Shown: in pieces, positions 23,791-35,300 of the stretch | Position numbering within the stretch: position 1 is the stretch's first letter | How the letters are laid out: every line of letters begins with the position of its first letter | Source of the DNA: Strigops habroptila | Lineage: Eukaryota > Chordata > Aves > Psittaciformes > Psittacidae | Direction of reading: 5' to 3' | NCBI RefSeq assembly: GCF_004027225.2 | Contig: NC_044278.2 | Location: 8,618,001 to 8,682,000 of the forward strand | DNA: 64,000 bases | Notes under the pieces: generated by a model | The model's input: the letters and a program-made list of their open reading frames with translations, nothing else | Told to the model about the DNA's origin: nothing | Database searches by the model: none | Position numbers and translations under genes: made by a program

Positions 23791-26700
23791 TTAGCATAAC
23801 AAGAGTGAGAGCTTCCCAGCTTGGAGCAGAGCTAAGCGAAGTCACGGGCTTCCATTCTTTTTAATTTACCATCTGTTCTCTATGACACAGCCTGTGTCTC
23901 TTTAGGGTTTAGTACCCATTTATTATCCAAAAGCCACCTCTGCTTGCTATTAAAACCACGCTGAAGTGATTTAGAGAGGGAATCCGTCCATTTGCCCAAG
24001 TGGAGAGATGTGTCATCAGCTGCAGCCTTCCTGGACTCCAGGATTGGGAACTGCCTCACCAGCACACGTGCCTTCTGTGGGCTTCTGCCCCTTCCCTCCT
24101 CTTGGCAGAGCAAATTGTCATTACGCACAACCCTTTCTCTCCTCTTCCCTTGTGTTACACACACACAGACATACAAACATGCTTTTCTACTGTGCTGTTT
24201 TCCTCTCTGTCTTTCTCACACAAGGCACATGAGTCCCACCCCACAAACTATCTCATTTTTCCTTTTAATCCCACCCTCCCTGGTTGTTACCCTCTGTTGC
24301 AGACTAAGCCAGCACACTTGTTATTCTTCCCCCTCCGTTCCCTTTAATCATGCTCCTTACCCCTTCATTTTCCAACATACACCTTGTTACCATGTCCTCT
24401 CACTCATCCTTACTCCCTTCTCTTCTTTCCCAGCTCTCATAGTCCTCACCACAATTTAATAAAACACTGCAGAGATGAAGATAATTGCCGTCACTTCCAC
24501 AGTCCCCTGGGACACCTCAGAAATCTTCCACAGGTACCTGGATGAGCATCTCACCCTAATAGCAAATGACTGTTAAACTAAGCAAGAGATTTTCAACAGT
24601 ACCACAAATTGAACCCAACATCCCCCTCCACCTCCATAGCTGCCTTCCACAGCTTTAGCCACTTGAATTCACTGAGCAGCCCAGAGCAATCCCTAAGGAT
24701 CTAGGACAAACAAGATCCAGGCTGAAAACAAGCCCAGGGAAGGCAAGATAACAAAATGCAAGGGCTTCTGGGGTCAAGGACCCTGGGGAGCCCATACCTG
24801 GGAACTTGGTCCCTACAGAGCCATTGGGTGGGATACAAGTGGCAAAGCTCCACGCACAACAGAGAGGCCATAGTGGTACTAGTAGTACCGCACACATCTG
24901 TCCCTCCATACAACTACCTAAGGGCATTGAGCATCTCAGTTGATTTGCTGAGACAACAGCCATTTTGTTCTCAGGCTTACCACAGAAGATGATGCATTTG
25001 TGCTACACTTTCCCATGGAGGGTGGAAGATGGATAGAGTCATTGCCCAAACTTAAAACATTTTAATGAAAACCCTGGCATCACTGATGTGTGTCCTTGCT
25101 TGATGTTATTTTTCCTTACCTAATTTAGCTGATAGACTACAGTGGGAGAGAGAGGACAGGAGAAAGAAGACAAGGGAAAAATAGGTGTGTTCTCACCAGA
25201 AATTCTGAATGGATTCAAAATTAATTCCTCTCCTCTGTTTTAAATCAATACTTCAAAACCAAAACCTCCATTTTCGTTTTAGCTTCAAATGCCTTTTTCT
25301 TTCCCCCCATCAAAAAGGCTTCAATATATGTTTAGATTTTATTTTTTTTTTAAAGGAATGATACCCTGAAAATGAAATGACATGTTAAGACTTTTTAGGA
25401 TTTCATTTAGAAATGGCGATTTGCAATGACAGTTACAGCGCAGTACTTCGCTGGGGGGGGGAGCACCTGATTTCTAGAGGGTTGACGGAAAGAGGGGATG
25501 TTGAGGGTACTGGGGCTTCTCAGGAAGTGGGTCATTTGCCTCTGCTAGTCCTTTTGCTTGGACAAGTTGTAGCTAGACATCCCTTTGTCCCCATGATGGG
25601 GCAAAAGGACAGGAGGCATCCTAGGCACAGTTTGCCTCACACTGACTACCCTCAGAGTAGAACAGAACTGCAGAAGCTGAAAGAGCAGGAAACAGCCATG
25701 AGATGAATAAGGGCTCAGTCTGAGTTTTGTATAAGCCTGAAGCTATATGAAGAAGAGTGCAGTGGGAAAAACGTATTCCCCTTACCTGTCCTACCTTGTC
25801 CCATTGTCTTATGCCAAGTTTCTCCAGAGAGAGCACACTGAGAACAGAGTGGGATGCCACAGTGTGTGCTCTGATTTTTTGTCCCCACAGAACACTGGGC
25901 TGAAGGCATGTGGGTCTGGAAAAGAGTGACTGACTGCTAAAGAAATAGTCTGGCTGATGACCTGTCACTCTGGACAATGAAATGCCCCTGTTTCACTCTG
26001 CTCTGGCAAGTCTGACAGCATCTCCCACCCTCAGCTGGGGCACAAGCAACTACTCAAGCCCAATACCTCCATCTAACCACAAGTCAGCAGATCAGCCCTG
26101 CACAGGCATGATGTGAGAAGCCCTGGGCTTGGAGAGGCCAGGGGGGCTGCAAGGCAGGAGGGGACACTGGCAGAGCTGGTGAGGGGAACCCCAGGCTGAG
26201 AAGGCTACAAGTTACCTCAAGTTGGTAACGTGGTACATTAGTAGAGACGTCTGCATAGGGGAAGGCATATAGGGCTACGTTTAGCTCTAGTCAACACCAT
26301 CAGTCTTTCACTTTCATGAGCACTAAAATTGACTCAGACTCAAAATATGTATTTTAAAAAATGGGAAAGGAAAAGAAAATGTCCGGTTCCTGTAAGATGA
26401 TCAATAACAGCCAGTGCTAGAGATGACTTTTTCAGCCACAGCGAAACAACTGTTATTGTTGAATTGCTCGGGAACTTTGCCAGTGGACAAAGATAAACCA
26501 ATAATGTCAAGGAGAGGAGGGGTGAGATTGCTGAAACCTTAGCTACGGTAAGAAGGTTGATGGAAACACTTTCAAGGGGCATGTGGCAGGCCTCACAGAA
26601 AGCAATCAACTCCAACCAGGCACCAGGGAAAGCAAAGGGTAGGAGAGCACACACCTATGGCACCTCCACATTGCTGCTGCTGCAGCAGCCCAAGCAGGGG

Positions 26701-26958
26701 CAGCACAGGATGCTGCATTGACCTGCTTCAGGTGCTAGCCCACAGCATGCCAGAAAACAGAGGTCCTGTTGCAGGACCTCCACACAGTATGACATTGCCC
26801 TGCACTGCAAGTTGGCTTCTTTTGCTGCCATGTAGGTGTGAAGCCCAGAAGGGCAGGCACTTTTGGGCAGGAGCAAGGGGCACTCACAGAGCAGTCCTGT
26901 AGCCCTAGGAGCAAATTATTCTCTGTTACCAGAACTGCTTCAGACATACAATCAATCC
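23791..26958. other. 3 kb gene-free sequence
   Basis: A pyrimidine-rich stretch at about 24100-24440 with a short CA run (24160) lengthens chance open frames on the plus strand (155 codons at 23992-24459). No exon or repeat is recognised. A G10 run lies near 25452. Confidence 0.35.
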
Positions 26959-27297
26959 TAGAATCATAGAATCAACTAGGCTGGAAAAGACCTTTCAGAG
27001 CATCCAGTCCAACCATTCCCCAGCACTGTCAAGGCCACCACTAACCCATGGCACTGAGGCCTCGTCTACACGGTGTGTGAACACTTGCAGGGACGGTGGC
27101 TCCAGCACTGCCCTGGGCAGCCTGTTCCAGTGCCTGAGCACCCTCTGGGGAAGGAATTGTTCCTCATCTCCGTCTAAACCTCCTCTGGTGCAGCTTGAGG
27201 CTGTTTCCTCTTGTCCTCTCACTTGTTACTTGAGAGAAGAGACTTACCACACCTCACTACAACCTCCTGTCGGGTAGTTGTAGAGAGCACATCAAAA
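26959..27297 (-). repeat. CR1 LINE, antisense, a different subfamily
   Basis: This begins 'tagaatcatagaatcaacta', 'ggctggaaaagaccttt' and continues through 'catccagtccaaccattcc', 'ctgggcagcctgttccagtg', 'cctgagcaccctctgggga' and 'actacaacctcctgtcgggt'. The last block ('ctacaacctcctttcaggta' in the family) extends farther into ORF2 than the other copies here. The lead and internal variants differ from the copies at 8069 and 20014, pointing to another CR1 subfamily. The antisense frame carries HWNRLPRAVLEPPSLQVF, a damaged ORF2 C-terminus. Confidence 0.95.
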
Positions 27298-27640
27298 CAG
27301 GGGCTGCCAAGTCTTCATTTCTGCTGCTGCATCCCCTGTCACCTATGCAGTAAGCTACTGCAAGCCTATGCATCACCCAGAGCATCTGACCCTGGTGGAC
27401 CCGCATGGTATCACACCACAGGGACTTTTTTTGGGTACCAGAAAGACAGCCCTTAAGGGTGGACACCTTAAGGTTGTCCATGTGCTCTTCCAGAGTGGTT
27501 CACAGTGGTTGCTAGGCTGCTGACCGTAATAGTTTTGACTGTGAAGGGCTCCAGGGAAAACTGGAGCAACCACAGGGTCACAGTTCTCTGAGTTTTTGCC
27601 ATATATCATAAGTCACAGGCTGCTAGATGAATAAAGCTGG
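27298..27640. other. Gene-free spacer
   Basis: No coding or repeat signal is recognised. Confidence 0.35.
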
Positions 27641-27755
27641 TGTTTTGTCCCCTGTGTTGCAGAAGGGGAAACTGAGGCAGAGAGGCAAGTAAAGTGACTT
27701 ACATGAGGTTATTCTGCAGACAAGTGGGACACCTGGAAGTAAAACCATGAACTTT
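27641..27755 (+). repeat. MIR SINE core fragment
   Basis: 'gttgcagaaggggaaactga', 'ggcagagaggcaagtaaagt', 'gacttacatgaggtt' matches the MIR core ('ttttacagatggggaaactg', 'aggcacagagaggttaagtg', 'acttgcccaaggtca'). This is a clear and well-known signature of the old tRNA-derived SINE shared by amniotes. Further 3' sequence ('gacacctggaagtaaaacca') is consistent with the rest of the element but weaker. Confidence 0.75.
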
Positions 27756-28289
27756 CAAGCGTCCAAGGCCTTTCAAATCTCGGTCAGCAAATATTCAGCT
27801 CTGAATATAGTTCTCTGTTGCTAGTTTTATAAATGGGGAGGGAAGGGTGTCCTTTGCAGCACTTAGGACCCTGCAGCGTGCATTGATTTGGGCCTTTTTG
27901 AGGCTGCAGCCTCATCGCTTTCAGCAAGAAGAACTCAGCTCCCTCAGGGATCAGCCTCAGGTTATCACATCTGCCATGAATATTGGGGCATATCAATTCT
28001 GCAAGCATCCCTTCGCATCCCTTCAAAGCCTTGCACCTCTGACCCGCCAAATGCACTTTTATCTAAGAAGTCATTTACATGGCCTGCTCTGTCCTTATCC
28101 TCTCTAACAGAGATGCTTATTTGATGCTGACACTTGCTTCTGCAAGCTCAGCCCTGATCACCCCAGCTCAGTATGCACAGACCGTAGGAAAGCCACCATA
28201 AGCTCCTGTTGACTGCTCAGTCTCACGCAGGTGGGAGCCCACATCTCCAGGAGACACCAGCCCACTGCTCCCCTCCCTCTCCATGTTTG
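27756..28289. other. Gene-free spacer
   Basis: No coding signal is recognised. A short tandem pair 'gcatcccttc' occurs near 28004-28024. Confidence 0.35.
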
Positions 28290-28500
28290 TGTTGCTCTTT
28301 AAATGGCTTTGTTTTGCTTAAGCATCCCTTTTAAAGCAATGTTTAGCTTCCAGTTGGAATGAGCTCCAGGAAGCATGGCCGGGGCCCTGCCTGGAACAAC
28401 GGCCTGTAATTTACGGTGAGTTATGTTTCAATTACCTCGGTGTTATAGCGTCTTGGTGAGGGCAGGCATTATGTCATGTCAGGGATACGGGCGAGAGAGA
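28290..28500. promoter_or_regulatory. Candidate conserved non-coding element or exon flank
   Basis: The block keeps several CpGs ('ggccggggccc', 'aacaacggcc', 'ttacggtgag', 'cctcggtg', 'tagcgtc') in otherwise CpG-poor sequence. It also contains a strong donor-like 'acg|gtgagt' near 28416, with one frame open for about 60 nt upstream back to a weak acceptor. It may be a conserved element, an exon or neither. No product can be proposed. Confidence 0.25.
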
Positions 28501-28634
28501 AAATACAGACGCTCCCATTACAGCCAGTGATGGAGCAGTTTTAATAATACTGCAGGAAAAAAATAAAGAGAAGGGGAGCACAAATGACTTTCCAGCCATA
28601 CCATTACTGCACATTAGTAACAGAGCACAGCTAG

Positions 28635-28849
28635 CGAGAGAGGGGGGGAGAGGGGAAAGGAGAGGCACGGCTGAGTGACAGTGAAGAGGAAAAGGGAGAA
28701 GAGGTAGAGGGGGCAGAGAAAATATGGTGAGGCAGGAGGAGAGAGGGAAGAAGGGAGGGAGGGATGGAGGGAGGAATAGAGAAGGAGAGAAGGGAAAGAG
28801 AAAGACAAAAGGGCTAAGGGGAGAGGTGGCAGGAGAGGAAGGATGAGGA
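28635..28849 (+). repeat. Purine-rich tract (GGA/GGGA/GAAA)
   Basis: About 215 bases are almost entirely A and G on the plus strand, with runs of G up to seven and imperfect GGGA and GGAA periodicity, broken by rare pyrimidines. Such tracts can form triplex (H-DNA) or G-rich structures and evolve by slippage. The minus-strand frames rich in Ser, Leu and Pro here are artefacts of the composition. Confidence 0.85.
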
Positions 28850-30501
28850 CCTCAGTGAGTTACAGAGGCATGTGGCTGCCTCAGTTCCATGTATCACCCA
28901 CCCCAGAGCCTGCTGCCATGCCCCCTGCACCTCTGCTGGTGCTGGCTATGGGGAATGGCAAGGCAGGTGAGAAGCCGCAGGAAAAGGGAAGAGAAGCAGT
29001 CGTTATTAGACTTTTGAGCACGATACTGCTTTGTGGCTGGAACAAAGCACTCGACTTCCCCATAATAACAATCTACTTCTTTAAAAAATCAAATTTCCTC
29101 CATCGTTGTGGCTTTCTTTAATTTCATTTCGACAGGGTAAGGCTCTCACTTCCAGCCTACTGCCTCTATCTCCGCTCTGCCTTACTCTCAGTCACTCCTG
29201 CCCATGTGCGCCAGCTGGCTCTCTCCTTCTTTATTTTCTTGACACAAATGGCAGTCATTGCTCAGAGAATGTACTGGGTGAGCCTGCTTTGTAATTCAAA
29301 CCTTTTATTCAGGTTACCATTATGTACGAAAGAGGAAAATATGTATTGGCTAAACGGCATCCTTACCAATAGTCCCTTGGCTGGGAAGAGAGGGCTTGTG
29401 CACCAGACCTTGTGTGGACCTGCTGCCTCCCTGCCCTGCTCATCACTTGCCTGGGAATCCAGCTCATCCTCACTGCCACCTGTCTTCCAGTGTGGGGAGA
29501 AAACCTTCATGTTGGAGATGAACTTGTGCCTTTCTGTGAGTGTTCATACCCAACAATGGGTTGCAAAAGGCAGGAACTTCAGGCATATCCAACAGCCCAC
29601 AGGAAGACCAGGGCTGGAATTGAGGGGTGGGGAGTAATTTGAAGGAAGCATGAACAAGGACATTTTGCCTCTGCCTGGATAATTTAGACCAGTATAACTA
29701 CCACAGATTAGTACTCCACTAGTGTAGGCTTATTCTACCAATGCAACACCAAAAAGCCCCAGCATACCTACAGCAGAGATTTCCCACCTTCACAAAGGGG
29801 TAAAAATAAAAGCTGTCTCCCTGTCCCTCAGATTTAGAATATCCGGAATGCTGTGTTTGTAAAGAGCAGGGAGAAAATTGCAGTGTTTCAACTTGTGCAA
29901 GTGCAAGCCTTTCAGTACATACCCGTACAGTACCGGTGAATGCAGTTGTGTAAATGCGATCTGAACCAGGCACTGGCACACGATGCCACATCTCCCTTGC
30001 ATGCAACAAGGAGAAAACAGGACACCAAATGATCTGGTTTAACATTAAAAGAACGTGGATAGGCAATCCCAGTGCCAGTGCGAAGCTTGCAGAAACATTT
30101 CTCCCATCAACATGCTCTGCTTAACAGTGTGAGTTTGCACTGCATCAGCAGCTTGCCACTGTGAGACTGGCATATTTGCCACTCACGTACAAAGATCCCA
30201 GATGCTGGTTCAGTCTACTGTTGAACCACGCTGCAGGCTTCCCAGCCCTGCTGTACAAGTATGCTGTGTGTCAGACTGCAGCTGAGGGCTGCAGTTTCCA
30301 GAGTGGTGCTTCTTTGTGATGCTCACACCTTGCTTGCTGCACCAAAGCAGGGGGGCAGTTGTGCCTCTGTCCTGAAGGCATCCAGATAACACTGTTATGG
30401 GGGCACATCTAGTGCAAGTAGGAACATCTTAGAGGTCAGGGGACTGCTACCAGCCATTTAAAGTGGACAATCCCTTGAAATGTTCCCCACTTACCTGATT
30501 A
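28850..30501. other. 1.6 kb gene-free sequence
   Basis: Overlapping open frames at 29206-29642 and 29719-30066 lack any family resemblance or splice context. No repeat is recognised. Confidence 0.35.
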
Positions 30502-30556
30502 TGCCTGTTTTACAGGAGGACACACTCAACAGAAGAAATTATTAAGGTTGCGTATG
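30502..30556 (+). repeat. Weak MIR-like core fragment
   Basis: 'atgcctgttttacaggagga', 'cacactcaacagaagaaatt', 'attaaggttgc' resembles the MIR core ('cattttacagatgaggaaac', 'tgaggcacagagaaattaag'). The match is short and diverged and could be coincidental. Confidence 0.35.
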
Positions 30557-33500
30557 TTCCATATTAAGAGGTTCACCTTTTCTGCTTGTCCTCTGATAGA
30601 GTGGATGATTTTCTGGTCAAACTGGACTTTTTGCCTGGAATTTTCGAGGAAGGTTTTTATTTTGCCACTGGACCTCCCTGGAAAGAGCACAGTCTGCCTT
30701 ATATTGTCTGTGATGTAGTCTGGAGTTTATTGTTCATTTAGAGTCTCTTTGCCTCAGGGAATGTTTCAGAGGGACTTACATGGCAAATGCATCAAGTCTG
30801 CATTATGAACAGGACATACTTCTTTTTCCAAGTAGAAGTTATCTTGCTTTTTTATTTATTTGGTGCCATGGGGATACCTGTGCATAGGTAGGTAGGATTT
30901 AGCTGCATGCAGAAAAGGACAATTTTATGCAAGCAGTCCTACCACAGCCCCTCATTTGTCTTGTGGCAGACTTTAAGCAGTGAGAATCTCTGAAAATCTC
31001 TTTCTTCCCTCCATTTCTGAGCTCACAGATGTTAAACACAAGGCGATGCAGATATGATGGTCTTGTAGTTCCAGCTTCTCCTTGTTTCCAGCTGCTGATT
31101 CACATTTAAATATGTTAACAATACACAAAATACTCTCAGCATATGACTTCCTGGTGCAACTGATCACTGGTGCTGTCACAGGGGTATTATTAAATTACCA
31201 AGGAGAAGAAACACATCTACCCTGGTTCTGAATGGAAGGGGAGGCATCTCTCTCAGGCTGCTTCTCAAACAGGAAGGATCCCATGCTTTAGAAAACGTTG
31301 AGGGCTCTCACACAGGAAAACTACATTTTAGGAAGCACAGACTAAGCAATTCACCTGTACTGTGTCTACTGGCTTCCCTCCATTATGGTTAGTCATTAGT
31401 GACACTGCAGCCCAGTTCTTGTCAACAGCACAGTGACTAGTATCTTTACCTGAATAAATTTCCATGCGATTTATTTTAACCTAAAAAATGAAGTGCCTGT
31501 GGGATATGCTGATATTCCTTTGGGACAATTGTGAGTAAACATGTGGGTAGCATCATGATTGCAAACAGCTAACGCTCTGAGACACCAGCAGGTCCTGAGG
31601 CACTAGGGAAAATACAACAGAGATTTCTTGGGCAGCGAGGGATATAGCGTTGTTCCTCTTCTCACAGGGAAGAACTAGCCATGGATGTTATGGGAGGGCT
31701 CTCTGCCACAGACTCAGCAGAAAAATTCAGAGTCCGCCTTTCCTCCTACTGACAATAACAATATTCCCTCACAACTACAACTCACCATCTATGTGGCTGC
31801 CAGTGGTATTGCTCGAGACTGCAGGATCAAAGTCTTGCACAGTAATTGGGTCAGATTCTCTTTAGAGGAGACTGTACTGGGTTCCTCCTCATCCCAGGCA
31901 CCATGTTAACCGAGATGCACTGAACAAGTGAAAACGGTGTCAGGTAAAATAACCAGGCTTATTGCTGAGTTTGGTAAATTTAGGAAATGAGGAGCGGCAC
32001 AAAATTGTCTCCTTCAAGAAATTCTGGAGAGTATCCTAGAAGTCCTTCTGTAGCACAGCCCTGCCCTATTGCTTTGGTTTGTGTAATAGGATGTATTAAG
32101 ATCCAGTTATAAGCCAAAGTCCACTAGGGAGTGGAAGTAAGAAGCTTAATACAGTATCATAGAAATGGAAAGCTTCTTTAATGGTACAGAAGGGACTTGT
32201 GCTTGAAAGCATTTAACAGAGCCTTGGTAAGTAAACTGTAGTAATTGAGCTAGCAAAAGCATTTAGCTTGAATACTTTGTATATGTATTACAAAATCAAA
32301 TAAGCACCAGGAAGAACTGTTCTTCAAAGGGATAACTTGAAATGCTATTATTCCCTCTCCAGACGAAGAGCACTTACTTGTTCAGTGTGCACACTTCATT
32401 GTGCTACGTAGCTACGGTGGCTCCTGGTTTGTGAACACAAAAGGATTTAAACCACAAGGCACTCATGTCAAACTTCACACCTGCAGTTGTTTCTAGTCCA
32501 CCAGGGAATAGAGCCCTCCAGCGCCAGAACTTCAAACTGAGAACTCAGCTGATCATGACATCCTCTGGGACTAATCCTCCTGCTGCTTCTCTCAGCTACA
32601 ACTCTCTGCTTTCCCTGAGGATCACCGTATATCTGGAAAAGAAACCGGGCTGCTAAAAGGCATGCGAGGGGAGATAAATAACAAGCATGAGCAAACTGTC
32701 AAGGAAAGCTTCATTGTGGTCATTTCTATGTCAGAGAAAGAGAAAAAGAGAGGAAGAGAAGAATGAAGGCTAAAGACAATACAAGCTTTAAGGATCTGCC
32801 TTCTATACGCAGCAGAATTCTGGTGTTGAATACAAGAGGTTGTTAAAGGTTTTAGTAACAGTTGGGTCAAAACCACTCATTGGGATCATTTGTGTTGCTT
32901 GAACAGAGCCCTGGTATTTTTGCTAACCAAAATTTAAGAAGGAAATGGAGGCAAAAAGCAGTGTTATGCCTTGGAAGTTGCTGCAGGTCCTTATGGGGAC
33001 TGACCTTTCATCCCTTCTCCTCTGGGACAGGGTCTTGCCTACAGGTGAGTCCTCAGATGAAGGTCTGAAGAACTGCACTTGCCACCATGGCACCATATTA
33101 AGTTCTAACTTTGCAAGGTTGAAGTAAAATACTCTAAGTGTGGCATTTTAAGTGAGAAGTGATGATCCAGTCTGAAATTACAAACAGCCAAAAGTCTTTC
33201 CTTTTTATCCTTTTTTGGTAGGAAATCTTCTTGTTTGGGGTCAGTTTTATGTAAAAAACTATGTGAACAGGAACTCACTGGACATGAGTTTGGTTTCACC
33301 TGTTTGAGTTCTTTTGACATTCAGGAGAAGTCTAGCTCAAGAATTTTCATCTAAACAGAAGGAAATGAGATTAAATTACCCACTGCAAGAAGGAGTTTTG
33401 GGCACAGATTTGTATGTCCATGCTTGAGAGGTGCTGAGAAGTGACTAGCAGACAAGGCATGGAAAAGGATGAAAATGAAGAGGAGAAGAGAGGTGAACAA

Positions 33501-34149
33501 CAGAGAAGGCATAGGGTCTAACATGATGCGCAGATGGAGGCTCACTTCAGAGAGCAGACTTTAGGAAAAGAATCAGTTGCAAAATATGTTGGAAACAGGG
33601 AACACAAGAAACAAGAGAGTGGCTTTATCAGACAATCAGATGCTATAGGAACATGTCTTGTCAGCTGGGAAAGGCATATCTGACCTGTAGAGTAACCCTA
33701 GCTCTAGAGTGTTCCAGAAAACATGTACCGCCAAGGAATGATGTTGATGACTGGAGAGCAGAGTGTCATAGCTGAAAGAGTAAGAGCTGAACTGAGGATG
33801 GCACTAGCTTTGAGTCCCTTTATTTAAACAACCAAATAACGAAGAATCCATCTTAAGTTACTACATGCTGGACTATTCTTATATGGGTACACGCAACAAA
33901 ACAGCATGATGGAAGGAAAAGGAACACAAGGTCATTACTGCGTGCAGCTCTCCCACTCCCCCAGTTAGCAAGGCACGCAGCTCTTTGGGAAAATTGGGGT
34001 CCAACTGTTCTCTTCTAGTGTATTTTCTCACCTCCACTGTCCCAACCCACCACCCACCTTCCGAGAAAACCAAAGCTCCAGTGATTTGTTTGTAACATTT
34101 AATTCTTACTCGAAGAGCTTGCCTTACCAGGTTTAACGAAAACAAAGAA
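30557..34149. other. 3.6 kb gene-free sequence
   Basis: No repeat or coding exon is recognised. A donor-like cag|gtgagt at about 33042 follows an open frame with an ATG at 32945, but there is no other support. I see nothing else. Confidence 0.35.
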
Positions 34150-34400
34150 AGCAAAACAACTTAAATGGCCAACAACTGACAAATAGCAAATAATCAAAGC
34201 ACTCAATTCAAACATAAATGAAGCCAGGGATTGCCTATTATTCTGTCTTTGCACACTACCCAGAAAAAAGGCAGAGGGGGTGCATTCTTGGTCAATCTGT
34301 AGGCACTGTCATAATAAACATGATTAATAGGCTATAATTTACCTGCACAAATCATTCAATGAACAAACACAAACAACAAACAAATTTGGGCAGCTGCGAT
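34150..34400. promoter_or_regulatory. Candidate conserved non-coding element
   Basis: AT-rich, complex sequence with a forkhead-like 'ataataaacatg', the homeodomain-like 'attaatag' and 'ataattta', and no low-complexity decay apart from an ACAA-rich end. It lies 450 bp upstream of two exon-like segments. Proposed as a regulatory element on composition alone. Confidence 0.22.
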
Positions 34401-34846
34401 CAGATCTTGAGCAGAAGAAAGCAAATTCACTAAATAAATTGGTATCAACTAGTCCTAGTAATTGCATTCCATCTCCCAGAATGGCTCCTGGATTACTTAT
34501 GGAGCCCAAAAGCCTGCCAAGCATTTTACAAGCTATGTCCATTCTGTGTCTACGAGAGTGGATTCACTGCCTACACGTAAATCACTGAGCGCTTGCATTT
34601 GCATTGACTTTTTTATGGGGCTTTCTAGCTTCGCAAGTGTTTTCTAAGGGGTGAAGTTTAAAATAGCTCTGGTCCTCTTGTAATATTCCTGATTAAGTAA
34701 CAGGATCAGAGTAGGTTTTTCATTCTTTCAGCTACAGAAATGACTTACCCGGGGCATTAAAATAAAAGCCCTCAGAGAAACACGTGCACAGGCTATAGAT
34801 AAGCCCTCAGCACTACATTAGTTTTCCTTGTTATTTGCTCTCCCAG

Positions 34847-35035
34847 TGTCCCAGTTGTCCTGGGGTTTAAGGTTGAGTCATAGCTCAGCAGAGACCCTGG
34901 AGGTCTGTGCTATCCTTAGCCAGCTCTCAGAGAAGCGAGAGAACCTTTCCTCAACAGGCCAGAGCTCTGGTCTATTTTGGACTCCCAAGCAGAGCTCTCA
35001 CTCTTTTGAAGAAATGCTGAACGCAGCTTTCCTTG
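34847..35035 (+). other. Candidate 189-nt coding exon
   Basis: A strong acceptor (pyrimidine-rich 'ttgttatttgctctcccag' ending at 34846) is followed by 189 nt and a strong donor ttg|gtaagt (35036 onward). Exactly one frame is open across the whole segment. It begins with two bases completing a codon and ends with one base, so the exon is symmetric (phase 1-1) and could be skipped without changing frame. The peptide contains SSAETLEVCAILSQLSEKRE and SSHSFEEMLNAAFL, low in complexity bias and plausible as protein, but I do not recognise it. The frame ends two codons past the donor. A chance combination is possible. Confidence 0.3.
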
Positions 35036-35080
35036 GTAAGTAAAGGAAATGCCATGCATCCTCCCTCCTCCCTACTTCAG

Positions 35081-35128
35081 CCAGCAGCAATGTCGAGCGC
35101 GGCGGGTGAGTGCAGGTTCCACGACAAG
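35081..35128 (+). other. Candidate 48-nt CpG-rich small exon
   Basis: A near-ideal acceptor ('cctccctcctccctacttcag' region, AG at 35079-35080) and a near-ideal donor (aag|gtaaga at 35129) bound 48 nt that are open in two frames. Frame 0 reads PAAMSSAAGECRFHDK and frame +1 reads QQQCRARRVSAGSTTR. The third frame meets TGA. Five CpGs in 48 nt stand out sharply from the CpG-poor flank. An internal ATG at 35090 could also start translation. No gene is recognised. Alternatives are an alternative first or cassette exon, a regulatory CpG-rich core, or chance. Confidence 0.3.
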
Positions 35129-35300
35129 GTAAGATTAATGGAGAAACATGCGCTGCAAGAGATGTTTATTGAGTGAGATGCTAAATGAATAACCCAATCA
35201 ATGCTGTAATATTTAATTCGATACAAACTTCAGATTGAGAGTGTTCCCCATTTATTTTGTGATGGCACAGAAATTGTCATTCTTCAGAGCAGTATCATTA
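35129..35300. promoter_or_regulatory. Candidate conserved flank of the small exon
   Basis: After the donor, the sequence is AT-rich and complex ('ggtaagattaatggagaaac', 'gctgtaatatttaattcgat'), without repeats. Long conserved flanks are common around regulated alternative exons in vertebrate neural and developmental genes. This is inference only. Confidence 0.2.
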
